From: Arbacia lixula
Taxonomy: Eukaryota; Echinodermata; Echinoidea; Arbacioida; Arbaciidae
Reading direction: 5' to 3'
NCBI GenBank assembly: GCA_963669155.1
Contig: OZ022589.1
Location: 1,248,757-1,312,756, forward strand
Length of the DNA: 64,000 bases
Positions 1 through 13,081 of this stretch are shown here, in pieces. Under the pieces are notes generated by a model. It did not search any database. It was not told the DNA's origin and saw only the letters and a program-made list of their open reading frames with translations. Position 1 is the stretch's first letter. Each line of letters begins with the position of its first letter. The translations under genes were made by a program, and so were the position numbers.

Positions 1-90
1 TTTAATCCCTTGGATGAGTTCGGATCCCTGCCTCTCGTAGTCAGTACCCAGTCCCAGCTAAGGAACCTTAACGATTTGGCGCTGAGTGAG
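1..90 (+). CDS. ARHGAP21/23-like: ARHGAP21/23-like gene, exon 1 (5' partial)
   Basis: Frame 1 is open from the first base and gives 30 residues ending LNDLALSE, followed at 91 by a strong donor (GAG|GTAAGG). The exon ends in phase 0, which matches the phase-0 start of the exon at 11442. Joining them gives LSE-DSD ahead of the PDZ domain; human ARHGAP21 has LSEDE at the corresponding place, about a dozen residues before its PDZ. No PDZ residues lie in this exon. The true 5' end of the exon and the start codon are outside the window. The support is splice phase, donor quality and a four-residue resemblance, so this is weaker than for the later exons. Confidence 0.62.
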
Positions 91-110
91 GTAAGGCACA
101 CTAAGCCTCC

Positions 111-281
111 ATGTCTTGGCTGGAGTTTTTGCCGGGCTTGCTAGCGATAGTTGTCGCCCTGGTGCTTGTCATCGTGAGCGGACTGCAGTACTTCCTCCCC
201 AATGGACTGATCCTAGCGCTCTCTCCCTTCATGCCGGGCATACCTATGGTAAATATCACACTCGTTACATTCATTGCATAG
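111..281 (+). other. Candidate micro-ORF with a membrane segment
   Basis: An ATG at 111 opens 56 codons ending at TAG 279-281, just inside intron 1. The product is strongly hydrophobic over roughly residues 6-25 (LPGLLAIVVALVLVIVSGLQ) and again over 28-37, like a signal anchor or hairpin. Third codon positions are mostly G or C over codons 1-46, unlike the AT-rich intron around it. A donor-like GTAAAT at 249 would end the frame after codon 46 in phase 0, the phase needed to join the PDZ exon at 11442. Against it, the base at -3 of the ATG is a T, which is a poor initiation context, and I recognise no family. It could be a chance open frame in the GC-richer flank of exon 1. Confidence 0.25.
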
Positions 282-287
282 CCCATA

Positions 288-690
288 TTTGTAAGTTGCG
301 ACCTTTCTCTCTCTGGAGATTGCTTCTGTATAGGTCTTGCATTGCTGGAAATGTAAATAATACAAAATTTACTGCAGTATAAATGTCACTCACATTCATT
401 TATCTGAGCACATGTCTTATTTGTAAGTTACTTACCTTTCTCTCTGAAGATTGCTTCTGTATAAGACTTGCCTCATTGGAAATAATAATGATAAAAAACA
501 CTGCAGCCTTATAAATGTCACTTTTATTCATTTATCTAAGCATATTTCTAATTAGTAAGTTGTGACCTTTTTTTCTCAAGATTGCTACAGGGTGTATTGC
601 ATACGCTTGTATGATGCACTCCACTGCAAAATGCAGTGCAGTCTGGTTTCTGAGTGCATCCCCGTTGTGACTTCCGATCTTTCTTTCTCT
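288..690. repeat. Tandem repeat, period about 132 bp, about three copies
   Basis: The word GTAAGT recurs at 291, 423 and 555, each 132 bases apart. Each is followed by a TTTCTCTC-type tract, AGATTGCT, a CTTG word and, in the first two copies, GGAAAT(G) and ATAAATGTCACT. A diverged fourth copy starts near 664 (GTTGTGACTT, then CACTGGAAATGTAAAT). The copies differ at many positions, so the array is old. Confidence 0.8.
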
Positions 691-3600
691 TCTCTAGACC
701 TATCACTGGAAATGTAAATTATAGAACATTGCATTATTTTACTTTACAATGTATTGATGTACATGTAAATTTCACTTCTGCCCTTCAGCATGTACAGTAT
801 ACTGTACTTGTATTTTCTCCTTAGTTTTGCCTGTACATGTACTTGCGTGTGTCTTGCTTTTTATGGGCTGTCAATTCGGCAATATGTGCTGTTTTGTACA
901 GGCACTTTCAAGACCACAAAATGAAAATATATTAATGCCTTGTGTTATTCCATAATTGATACCCATATTTCTTACTTCTAAGCACTTGTATGGAGGTCAT
1001 AAAGTGCTGTGTATCTGATATTAAAACTGCCTTGTCATGTAATGTAATACCAGCCTTTAAATAGTTGATACATCATACTGAATAGTTTATGTAGTCAGGC
1101 ATAAATATGTGATGAGGGATGAAGAATGATTCACTTTCATTTTAGCGATGGAGAGTTGAAATATGAAGGGGCCAGATGGGGAGGCTACAGTAATATCAAA
1201 ATGTTTTCTCTCTCGTCATTTCAGAAAGTAAGGTATGATAATTGCTGAAGGATTTGTTTTGGCACTTCAAAGCCCCGCTTCATGTTAAATACAGTACATA
1301 AAATCATGGACTGCATGATTTGTATCTGTTTATTTATTTTTTTTTGGGGGGGGGGGGGCAGGGCAGGGGCTTTCTGCAACTCTTGATATCCATGGACTGT
1401 ATGATACATGACAAGTATTTGCAAGTATATGATATTTATTTCATTGGAAGAGCAGTAAAAGCCCCCGCAATCTAAAAAAAAGCTCCCGTGAATGACAAAA
1501 GAGCCCCTGTAAAGATAGATTGCTCCTTATAGGGTACCATGCAGAACATAGACAAGGCTTCGTTCCACATCAGACTTGATAAATGGCCCCCACAATTTGT
1601 TATTTAATGTTATCCCTAAGGAGGAGGGGAGGAAACTCAGCAGATTAGAACAAAAAAGGGATAAATTTGACAGGATGGCAAATTTAGTTTAAAATGAAAT
1701 TGAATTTGTTTTGTTTGTGACAAGAATAGCCTTGTAGAGATGCAAATATGTGAAGAGTTGAGACTTTGAGATGAAGAGTGCGGTGACTCACATCACCTTG
1801 ACGGATGTAAACTTGAAATATTGCTGAGGCCCGTAGGGAGCCAAGTTTCCAAAATATTTGCCTACAAGTATTTTTTTAAACATGATACGGAACAAGTTCA
1901 TCATGTATATCGAGATAAATCGAGCATCATGATGGATGAAGGCTGATTCATTGTATGTGGGTTGATGTGAGGTTCTGTTGAAATGTTGAGAGGCCTGTCC
2001 AAAACTTGGTTGAAAACATATTTGCTTGTGTTCACCCAGTATTGCAAAGAGTTTGCCTTGGGTCTTCGGCATATGTTGGCAAGAAGTGAAGGAGAATGAG
2101 GAATGTCCTTTGGATTGGTATAGAGATGAAATCGGGAGAGGGCAAAAGAAAAAGACTTCAGTACTGAATTTCAATGTGTACCCTGTAAATATTGTAATGT
2201 TCAGATTCTTAGAACTGAGTGTTGTAATTCTCTCCATATGATGACAAGTCTGATAGTCTCTAAATAGTGCAACATGCTACACTGTACATCAAGATGTTAT
2301 TGTAAATAGTTTTAAGTTACCTGAATATATGACATGTATATATTGATCATTTGATAACACGTAGTAGTGCAAGAAGAAGGACATTTAAACACGTGAAATA
2401 GAAAGCATGAGAGGTGTACAAATGGTATTGAGTTCAAGGTCTTTTCATACACAGTTTTGATTCTGGTATGATTCATGACAGAAAGATGATGAACGACAAA
2501 GATCCTTTGGTTTCACATGGTTTGCTCTATAGAAATGCTGATAAAAAGGACAGAACCTGCTCTGTGAGCAAGTTAACATTGCACTGCAAAAGAAAGATAT
2601 ATAGATAGAGGGAGAAGAATAGGCTTGCATTCTACCAGAGTCGACTCATCAAATATTTTGTGGCATTGTTGTTACCTTCTCATTCCTTATTATCCACAAA
2701 AATTGCCACAAATTATAGATATTCTGCAGCAATATTCCCAGTTGCTATTGTTAAGGATCCACCTATTTTACTGTCAAGTTCAAGGTAATTCAACAGTACC
2801 TGTACAAGTTATACTTGAGTGTTTTTTATACTTGCATGTACAGAGCACCCTTTATTGAATGCTACTCATAAAGCTTGCAGGATTATAGAGAATGATCCAT
2901 GACATTCACAATCTGAAGCTCAGCCATGATATTGGTTTCTGTGTCAATATGTATAACCTAAATTCTTTCTATTGACACACCATTCACAATAACTTTCTAA
3001 CAACTGCAAGCAAAGCATACCACTTGTACAATGTATGTGTTACATCCTGTACAGGTGTCAAAATAGCACTTTGATTTTTGCTTCCAATATACAGTGTCAT
3101 TCTTGTAGGATGTCCGAGCGTCAAAACAATGCAAGTATTGTAGAACTGTAGTACTATAGAAAGGCATGGTGGAAAATGGTTTTGATATAGAATGGGACAC
3201 TCTGTTTTCATATCCTGCAATCTTCCCAAGGAACAATATTTTAGTAATGTAGTCCTACATGTTAAGCTTTATAGTATAATTATCTTATTATGCTAATATT
3301 TTACTGTGTGTTTTTCACAGCAGCATTTAGCAGTAAGTTAGTTACATGTATGACTTGGGCTGATGGATTTGTTCCTTAATGCTACACATAGTGAAGTATT
3401 TTGAACAAAAACAACAAAACTTCGTTAGTTGGTAATTGCATGGTGTCAATCTAAACTAGACACAGTTAGCCCCAATATTTCTCATGGTATACATTAGGTA
3501 ATCCACCTTGCGCTCCTACTAGCAAGAAATGTGACCTAGAGTCGTGGAACATTCTGTGCTTCATTAATCATGCGCATTGTCTGATCATTAATCGCTAATG

Positions 3601-3790
3601 ATAGTCTTAACCTCAGACTGATCCACTTCAGATAAGCTGCCATCCATCTGATCCCAGTGACGCACAAGCTGTGGGGTTGAATAACCTCTAGATTGTAGCA
3701 CTGTGCAGGAGAATTTAATGAAAGCTTGTGCCAGGACAGCCTCAAGGTAGCCAGTAGTTCCCATCCCTGCGATGAGTAATCACACACTAT

Positions 3791-4306
3791 AGGTGCGTCT
3801 TCATTAGCTCGAGCTGGGCAAAATAGCGAGCTTGTTCTGATCCGGCTAGCTAGCCAGATCACGAAATAGCTAGCTATTTGCGTCTTCATTAGCCAGATCA
3901 GGCAAAATAGCGAGCTATTTGGTCGAGAAAATTTCCCAAGAAATCTTGGGCTAGATGGAGCTAGCTCGAGCTAGTTCGCGAAATAGCTCGAGCTAGTTCG
4001 GAGCGTCTTCATTAGCCTGAAAATTTCTCGATCCCGGCATGCATCAGCGCCCACGAGGCATTTTTACGTAATAGGTTTTTACACGTGCGTGAATGCGAGC
4101 TCATAACCGAAGTCATGCGGTCATGGTCTATTCCTGTCGCACACTGCTGGTATGTGCGAAAGTCGGGATAATTTATGCAACCCGAGCTCGAGCTTACGAA
4201 TCCCGAGTTTCGAGCTAATAAAGACGCGATTGCAACTTCAGGCTAGTTCCCCAGATCAGAAAAATAGCTCGCTATTTCGTCTGATCGGGCTAATGAAGAC
4301 GCACCT
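3791..4306. mobile_element. Non-autonomous foldback DNA element with reiterated ends
   Basis: The left end AGGTGCGTCTTCATTAG is the inverse of the right end CTAATGAAGACGCACCT. The element is flanked on both sides by TAT, which fits a short target-site duplication. The interior is GC-richer than its surroundings and built from palindromic AGCTCGAGCT/AGCTAGCT words. The terminal word GCGTCTTCATTAG recurs inside, near 3880 and 4003, in the same direction as the left end. I see no transposase frame, so this is a MITE-like element. A degenerate relative lies at 26720-26950. Confidence 0.85.
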
Positions 4307-5093
4307 TATTAGCTGAAAGTTTCAAAAGCCTTAATATGCCAGCTGAAATGTTACATAGGGGGTCTGGCGTGATGTACACTTTTAGCCCCTCCCCCTCCCA
4401 ATGCAAAAAAGACTCCCTTCCCCTCAACCCCACAAATAACAAAGGGGCCCTTGTAAAAAAAAAAAACAAAGGGGAGGGGGTATGTTTCTTTCTAGGGTAT
4501 ATTGCAACACTTAGTTCTTGGTGTTCAATTTACAAGAAAAAAATCCCCACAAATGAATTAGCATTTTCCCCGAATTGAAAGTGGCTCAATTAATGGTATC
4601 CTTCTCCCCACAAAAAAGTTGTTTGGAGAGAAATCATAGGAGGAGAAAAGTTAAAATCTTGACAATATTGAACAATTACTGGTGTTAGTTTACTAATCAG
4701 TGCTAATTGTACTTCCTCAAAGTATTATTAGTGGCTTACATTGTAGCATCATTTGTGTGAATTGGCTGAAAATTTGGTAATGGAACACAGCTTTTGTAAT
4801 ATGAGAAAGAGTGTTTTGAGCATGTTATGTGCTGTTCATAATATGATAATGCATTCAAAGCCATGCTGTGGCTAATGTGGGCTGATGTTTTTGTCGCGTT
4901 CTAATAAACAAGAGAAAATGTGGTATTTGAAGATAATAATGTTCGAATTCTTCAATGTACGGTGTGCCTGGGGTGAGGTGAAGTTGTGGGCGAGGCCGAA
5001 AAGTCGGCATGGAGGAGTATTGGAGACAGAGCAGACTGGGCATGTAAATATCGCCCACATGTATGGCGTCTGTGAAAGCTTTATTGACTTCTG

Positions 5094-5589
5094 TTAAAGG
5101 GATAGTTCACCCTGAAATTATTTTTTTTTCAATAAAAGCAGACACATGAAAGAAACATATAGGTGAAGGTTTGATGAAATTTGGTCAAAGGAAAAGAAAG
5201 TTGTTTGATTTTTAACATGTTTATTTTGTGACTTCACATGCGAGGTGCTCTCTCTCCCTTATGTTGTGTACAATTTTTTTTTGAAAATGTGCATTTTCTC
5301 AAAAAGATATGCATCCTTTTACCTATGCATTTGATACATCATTAGAAAAACTTTTTAAACATACCTTTGCGGGAAAAAAAATTCTGATGTCAAAAACAGA
5401 AAAGAGGCAATTTATGGAATTATTTTGTACACAACATATGGGAGAGCACCTCGCATTTGACATCACAAAATTTCAATCATAACTTTCTTATCCTTTGGCA
5501 GATTTTCATCAAACCTTCACTAATATGTTTCTGTCATGTTTCTGCTTTTATTGGAACCAACTTATCTTTAGGGTGAACTATCCCTTTAA
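5094..5589. mobile_element. TTAA-flanked palindromic MITE, copy 1
   Basis: Begins TTAAAGGGATAGTTCACCC and ends GGGTGAACTATCCCTTTAA, so the ends are perfect inverses with TTAA at both edges. Much of each half is also complementary to the other: for example GCGAGGTGCTCTC in the left half pairs with GAGAGCACCTCGC in the right half. TTAA edges are typical of piggyBac-type insertion, which is an inference as no transposase is present. Confidence 0.88.
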
Positions 5590-7060
5590 CTCATGACCGG
5601 GTTACTTGGAGTCACATTGTTTGATTAAGCTCTGTCAAGGCTGGATCATCATTACTCTGTCATGACATTGCTTTGTCTGTGACATGAAAATAACCTGGAT
5701 GTAGTTACAGAGCGGTGGAGGAAGAATGGCATGAAACGTCTGGATTTTAAAAAATAATTAAAAGAATGCCATGAAACAGTCTGGATTATGGTCATGATGG
5801 TGTTTATCTTTATCTCGATGGATTCCATTATTGAAAACATGTTTGTCTTCTGTCAACCCAACAATTCAATGTAAGTTACCTTGAAGATGTTTGTTAAGCT
5901 GTTGCAAATGATAATCAGTAGAATCCCTGTGGAGGGGAAAAATAATTTTAAAAAAAATGACAACAAAGGAAATGTTCTCATATAATGGATGTAGAATGAA
6001 AGTTAGATTGTATTGCAATGTTTTTTAAGAATTAGCTTGGCTACCAGGCTTTTAGATATATCTGATATCTAATCCAAACGCTTCAAAAAACAGGTCCGGT
6101 TCCAAAAGACTTACTCATTCTATAGTTCTTCTCCGGAAATTAACTTCTTTAAAGATCGGATGGCGAATAAATTTCAATGAAATTTGGATTAGGATAGGAT
6201 TGGGAACACATGAACAGGAAGGCGCCAGGAAAGAGGGAAGATAGAAAGCTCCAAAGGAAGAGAGAGATAGGAAATGAGAGGTGGAGGAGGACTAGATGAG
6301 AGGAAACCAAGTGAATTTCCCTCCTTAGCATGGTCACACCCACCGTCTTCATGACTGGGCTGTCCATCCATCCACCTGTCCCTAAAGGGCGAGCAATCAA
6401 GCCCCTTCCTCATGAGGTCTCTGGGCAATAGGCATGAGCCACATGTGTAATAGAGATAGAAAGAACAGGTTGATGACACCTACAGTATGTATCTATCATA
6501 TATAGGCCTCGTGGGTTTGATGCAAGGCTGGAAGCAAGAGGAAGGGGGGGTATAAACTACTTTTCCCCTCCCCCCCCCCCCCCATCTCCCCTCACCCCTC
6601 CATCTCCCCTCACATGATATCATAAAAAGAACGCACTGATCCATGCTGAGCAATTAGCATTATACCCCATGGTAGATGGGCCCTTTTTTTCCCTTATCGT
6701 TTTGGGCTCCAGGTTTTTTTTTTGTATTTCTTGGGGGGGGGTCACCCTTAGGCCCCCTCCCCCCCCCCCCTTTCCTTCCTCCATGAATGTGTATATTTTC
6801 TGCACTGAACAGGCGAGACTGGACCATGACGAATTGACATGAAGCATTTCCATCTGTCTAGATCTTGATGTGAAGCTGTGTATTTATACGTCTGGGTGAT
6901 GTCTGGGGATGTGTGGTGTGAAAGAGATGGTCTGACAGTGAGCAGAGGGAGACATAAACATGAACATTGTGCATGTATGTACTGGAGATGGTTTTCCTCC
7001 CTCCTATCACGATATTAAAACAACGAGCAATGCTGTGTGCCATACCCTACATTGAACATA

Positions 7061-7213
7061 AGTGCCATTCTGATTGGGCTTTAAAAAATCGCAAAGTTAG
7101 GGGACCGGGACAATAGGATCGTTCGGCTTTTGGTATGGTTGCTAGGCAACTTTCACACTAACTTCGCGATTTTTCTAACTTCGCGATTTCTTAAGCCCAA
7201 TGAGAATGGCACT
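7061..7213. mobile_element. Short foldback element (153 bp)
   Basis: The left arm starts AGTGCCATTCTGATTGGGCT and the right arm ends AGCCCAATGAGAATGGCACT, near-perfect inverses. The arms continue inward through ATCGC..AAGTTAG on the left and CTAACTTCGCGAT on the right. The loop is about 70 bases. There is no coding capacity. Confidence 0.8.
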
Positions 7214-10200
7214 ATAGTCAACTTTTTACAGGGGCCAGTTGTTATCTTTGGGGGGGGGGGGGGGCATTTCTTGCATTTTGGGGGCCCACTCTGCCCTGAA
7301 CAACCTTGCACAGTTTCCCCATTATTTGGGTCAGCTGCTATACATTGTATCTAAGATTTAGATGATTCTTTTTTGTAGCACATAAACTTTTAAAATCTTT
7401 TGTTTAATCAGGGCCAAGTGATCATTGCTTTTCTTTGTAAATTTTGGTGAAAATCCGATAATCCCAGGCCCTGAATGGATTAAGTCTGGATAATGGCTTA
7501 TTTTTACTCTTGTCAACATGTTTTGATGACTTTTGGTGGCTTTTTGAACTCCTTTCACACAGAATTCATCAAAGATTAATGATGATAAAGCTATAAGAGA
7601 GGGAGGGGAGATGGATGTTGTGCTTGTGGTTGTATTGTTGATATTTGGAGTTGATACAAAATTAATGTACATTTTGTTTATCAGTAAATTACGGAGCAAT
7701 GATACAGAGGACTATTTACTTTCTAGTAATGAGATTACACACTGTTCAAAAACCTGAGAGCAGTCAATCATATTCACAAGAATTTTATGTATGTGATATT
7801 AGATTTAATATCTTTGTTTTCTGGATCATTGCATTTGAAATTATATATTTTAGTTCCTCATATAGTTCACCCATTGTATTAAATCTAGATGGGAACCTCA
7901 TCACATGCTATAATGTACTCCTAGACAATATCCACAGGGTTGAATTGCCCTGCTGGTAATATCTTTTTGTGTTTTTATTTTTAGTCCTCAAATTTAAAAG
8001 AAAAGGCGCAACAGTACATAAATTTGATATTGCTGGGAATAAACTTGTTATATGGAGCATGTAACGTCATTTCAAATTACCCGTGCATATTTGTACTGGT
8101 TTTATTACCCATTTGCATACATGTACTTCCTCAATTTATTTCTAACAAGGCACAGGTGCCCTTATTTTGGAACAGAAATGTATTTACGGTCATCCTGCGG
8201 TGGTTATTTTGTTACGTCAGCTGGTTTACCATCCATAAACTTTTAGTGAGGTTTGGCGAATAGAACCGAGACAAGGGATAGTGTCACAAAACCAGACGAC
8301 ACAGGCCTTTTCTGATCAATTGATGTTTGAGAAAGTATGCTTGTGTACACAATGTAAGATTTTTATGTATGTTGTCTTGTTGACATAGATTAATCTTTTT
8401 ATTTCCTTTCTTTGTATCTCCTTTTTATTGGGCCTGTAAGAATGTTATAGCTTGTCATGGGAACGTTTTCTCGAAAGCTAGGTAGTGAGATTTGACGTGT
8501 GAAAGGGGTAGCACTACAGTCATCAACATACTTGCACATGTACAGTAGGTAGGGATTTGTTGGGTGTCAGAGAGGAATTCATGTTTAGGATGGTGATAGG
8601 GTCCTAGAGTCTAGTGGCTCCAATATGACAGAATCATTCATGCCAAATAGAGCACATAAATGATCAGAATTAAATGTGCAGAAGGGGTAATGAACATTTC
8701 AATGTAAGTTTATTTGCAAATAGCTGTGATACTTATAGGAAGGACAAATATAAACATTTGAAAAGCTGGAAGTTCGGTATAATCTTGTGTACATGTTAAG
8801 CCTTTCACACAGTGTATATAATTTGCACAGGAAGTATCAATGGCGTTAATTGGGTTAGACATGGAGTGTAAACAGACCCTAGTTTCCTGTAGACCTTACA
8901 ATAGTAGTCATGAGAATTGTTCACACAAGCAGACCGTAAAGATATGGGAAGGTGGGAAAGATAAGTCTACACCGCTAATTTAATTTTACCTGGGAGGGGA
9001 ACAGGATATTTAGACCAATTAATTACAGCAAACAACTTTTTGCAGCTTCATTCATGTCTGGATTAGCAGGAGAGAGATAGGATGATTCTGAGTTTTCTGG
9101 TGCTTGCTAGGTCATAGATAATGTTAAACATGCGCACCTGACAGTGCCATCGTGTGCTTGTGGGCAGGGGGAACAGAAATAGCTCAACATGAGTTTTAGC
9201 CACACTTACTGTGCCAACCTCAGCGTCTTATCTCATCAGTGATCATCAGCACATCTTAAAGTCATTTACAGTCTTGAAATACTTAATTCTCCGTTCAGGA
9301 AATTAGGGGGAAACTTGGCACACATTCAGCACTTCATTAAATTTCCCCCATGATTGCAGAATGAATGTTTAGCATAATATTCAGATCAGGATATGCTTTT
9401 AGCTCTGCTTGACTGCTCTAGCGGCAAACTTGTTCTATGTGTTCATGTGAATATGCCAGTACCTGGGGGCTGATATAGCTTATCTTATCTCTGCAGATAA
9501 ATGTGCTATCATGAGGAAGTAAAGTACATGCGTCCCCGTCACTGATAATGAATTACATGCGTGATATGACTTTTATCATCTGCTATGCTCTAATATATAT
9601 CACTGGCTTGCATAATATCTGGATAAGGTATTATGTTTCTCTTCTGTAATAGGAACCTTCATTAAAGATTAACTACTTATTGTTCTTGAAGCCAATACCA
9701 TGTTAGAAGAAAAAGAGAAATCTGATCTCATGTCATGTATTATTGAACTAATTACTTCCAATATCCTTTCCTCCATAGAATTTAATAAAAGTTAATTAAA
9801 AGATGTAAAATTCATACATACATATGATGAGCACTTTACAAAACTTAATTTATCATGGGCACATGGTATAAATGTCTTACAAATCATGCATAATTATGAT
9901 CCAGTTAAAAGGACGCAACATCAAAATAAATATATTGCAACATACAAAAGAAAAGTGTAGGCCTAGTACTGTATATGGACATGTACGTTTTGAACAGAAT
10001 AAGCAGACAAGTATTTTTTTGACACTGCTGAAATAAATCAAGGAGTAAAATCTCACAACCCTCAACTAAATAATAGATGTTTGAGTAATCTATTGGGGTT
10101 TGAGATTTAATGAGCATGGCATGAAATGGTCATGATTCCCTACGTATAATTACAATCAATTGAAGAGAGAAGGACCAGGAAAATTAGAATAAAAGTATCT

Positions 10201-11441
10201 CTTGGGTGTGGTCGTTGTAAAACACATTTTTAATGGTCTTTATTTTTGTAACCTTTCTCTCACGGTTATTCAACAAGGTAACATCTCAAGCAGATCGTTA
10301 GTAGAATTGCTTTGCACAGATTGCTTTGAAGCACTAAGTGTTTGTGTTGTGTTTATCTTTGTCCTGTAGTTAACCCTTCTCTTACCAAACCTTGAAAACC
10401 CTATTGGTTTCCTATACATTGTCATGCCAATGGCCATGAGTAGAGTTAGATGTTTTTCTATCAATTAAGGAAGCTGATTCTCTTGAATGGATCGCTGAAT
10501 AAAGCAACAAAAACATGTTTTAGTTAACATTGTTGCAGAGGAGAGGTAGATATTGGTTGAAATCTAGCTGTTTTGACAGTGTGCTTCGTCCCACAACGGG
10601 ACTGAGTGAGGCAGACATTGAGGCAGTTGATTGTACACTGTGGGTAGGAATGAGAGGTCATTTGAACAGGAAGCCATTTGCTTTGTTAAAGTGTCCATTC
10701 ATCAGAAGCAGAAGACTCTGAAATGCTGAAATGAACTTTGTCAGGAAATAGCCATTGTGTCTACCAGCTGCATAGGTGTAGCTACTGATGACCTGTAGAA
10801 GCAACCCTCGAGTTGTTTATTGTGATCACCTATAGATCAAAAGATGGTGACCGACAATGTAGAGCGGAAAGGCTGCGTGTGATGACAGAGAATGACTAGT
10901 TAACCCTGTTGTCACCAAAGGTGCATGAAATGTGAAATAAGTTAATGGGTTCCTTCTGCCTTGGTACAGAGATGCTTAACAACAAACCACATAAACTTCA
11001 GTGTGATTTGTACTTGCCTCAGTTATTATCAAATGTGGCATGAAAGGTGTTATTATTGTTATCACATTTATTGTTATTACCTTATATTTCCACTATAACA
11101 GTCATAATTGATATGTTGACAAGGTACATACTGTTTATGCTTGTTCCCAGTTGGGGGTCATTACAGCATTACAGCTTGAATACATGTATGTATTAATGTG
11201 CTCTGTACATGTTTAACTTATTGATTAATCGATTGATTGATTTGTGTTTGATTTTCACATATGTGCAACCATCTGATATGATCAAAATGTCAATGTTCGA
11301 TCTTTTCTTTTATTTTCTGTAGGATACTGACTTCTTCAACACTTGTGTTTGTATTGAAAATGGTCTGAAAGTGATTGCATCAGATTGTACTTTCAATGCA
11401 TCTAAATATCACTTTTCACTCTTTTCTTGTGTTTGGTGCAG

Positions 11442-11601
11442 GATTCTGACCACCAGGATCCTCTGGCCACCTGGAAGGGTCCAAGGAAGGTGACCCTACA
11501 GAGGAGAGCCAATGGCTTTGGCTTCACCCTCAGACATTTCATTGTCTACCCTCCAGAGTCTGCTGTGGCTGAGCTCAACAGGCTACAAGAGACCGGTGGA
11601 G
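11442..11601 (+). CDS. ARHGAP21/23-like: Exon 2: first half of the PDZ domain
   Basis: The acceptor is GTTTGGTGCAG and the donor GGAG|GTGAGA; the exon starts in phase 0 and ends with one base of a split codon. It encodes 53 residues including [20 protein letters not shown] and [10 protein letters not shown]. The same run ([16 protein letters not shown]) occurs in vertebrate ARHGAP21 and ARHGAP23. GFGF (exon residues 25-28) is the PDZ carboxylate-binding loop, a variant of GLGF, which grips the C-terminus of a partner protein. The segment after PPESA ([12 protein letters not shown]) corresponds to the variable insertion between the first PDZ strands and is shorter than in human ARHGAP21. Confidence 0.97.
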
Positions 11602-13081
11602 GTGAGACTTGACATAAGCATTTTAATCTAAATGTGGAAATAATTATCATGTTTTTTTTAATTGTTTATGAAGGCACCAACTTCGGAGAAGATGTCCAAA
11701 CAAACCTTGATTCAAACCTGCATTTCTAGCCAGAAAAAGAAGATGTTATAAACGTTCCAAATGCTTAGAGACATTCTTTGTGATAAACACTATATACATG
11801 CTGTTGATTATTATTATTATTCCAAGAAATTTACAGTGTGTTTCTGAAATCTTATAAGCGCAACAGTGTTTTGAAACACTGTCAATATGATGTTACAATG
11901 CCCATAATAAATGGGCCCTGTTTGTGGCATCACAAAGCATTGCAAAGAATATATGCAAATGAATAAACTGTCCAGATTGAGCTGCACACACCGAGTGAAG
12001 CGCTGTTTCTAGCCAAAACAAAAATCTTGTAAACGCACCCATGATGCTTTTCTTGGAACAATGTTTCAAAACACAGATTCACGGAATGCAAAATGTTTTT
12101 AACACAGCTTTAGACACGGAGAACCTCATAATGAATGAAGAGGTAGTAGTGGTAAGGACTGCGGAATTGTAATCAATTTACAGGTATTGCCATTCTGACT
12201 GTGAATCCCATTCTTATTTGATTTCAGGATAATGGAAGGAATCTTCTTAAAATTATAATGAACCTTCAAAAATCATATTCAAGGAACATATGAATATCAC
12301 TGAAATGAAGCAAAATCTGGACTTGATGATATCAGCAGAATAGTTCTGCATTGATTACATAATTGTTCATAACCACTTCCACCAGTTGCAAACCCTTTAA
12401 CATGATACAAAGGAAGCACTGATCTGTATCTGTCTAGGAAAATGTAAGATATTGATAATCACTTCCTCCATCGTTCAGCACTTCCTATTAGGCTGCAAAC
12501 AAGTGATTTACAACACAGATGGCTAATTGACAAGTGGGTTTTCATGGTCAAAGTTGACTATGCTATCTGTGATAACAATATGGTGTGATCTCTGTATATA
12601 AAGACCATCCCAAGGGAGAGTAATAGCAAAACAAAGATTATATTATTGATTGTCTTTCCTCAAAAAACATTCAATTCTTTTATTAAAAACCTGTCTGACT
12701 ATGGACTCATGAGCATTGGAATGGAAAATGTGGGTATCGGTCCCAAAGTATCATGTTACAGTAGTCTGTATTTCAAGTCTATGAGCCTATGCTTGATCAA
12801 TCAATCTTATTACTACAGAGAGTATCAACAACAAAAAGATAACATCCTATTTTATTGTTTGTTTTATTTTGTTTTATTGTTGCCAATTGGAATTTTAATG
12901 TTAGATTTTTGTTTTTAATTCAGGGCCCCATAAAATAAGCTCTGCTTTCTTTGGGATCCTTCCATATGATTCTGTTCTTATTTGTTTGTATGTTTTGTCA
13001 TGTTGTTTTAATGGAAAAGAAACTGAACTGAACTGATCTGAAACATTGCTTATTGTCTCTCTGTCTTGTGTAACCCTATAG
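11602..13081 (+). other. Intron 2 (1.48 kb)
   Basis: Phase-1 intron from GTGAGA to an acceptor with a tract ending TAACCCTATAG. The interior is AT-rich with no clear repeat. Nothing in it looks coding. Confidence 0.9.

Larger units (their letters stand above)
91..11441 (+). other. Intron 1 (11.35 kb)
   Basis: Runs from donor GTAAGG to an acceptor ending TTGGTGCAG. I see no conserved coding exon inside. Contents in order: a small open frame with a membrane segment (111-281), a 132-bp-period tandem repeat (288 to about 690), a terminal-inverted-repeat element with reiterated ends (3791-4306), a TTAA-flanked palindromic element (5094-5589), a foldback element (7061-7213), several poly-G/poly-C runs (near 1346, 6570, 6735, 7250), and copies of a dispersed GGGGC-rich repeat (1450-1530, 4378-4490). 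The segment 7700-10300 shows only AT-rich unique-looking sequence. Confidence 0.75.
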
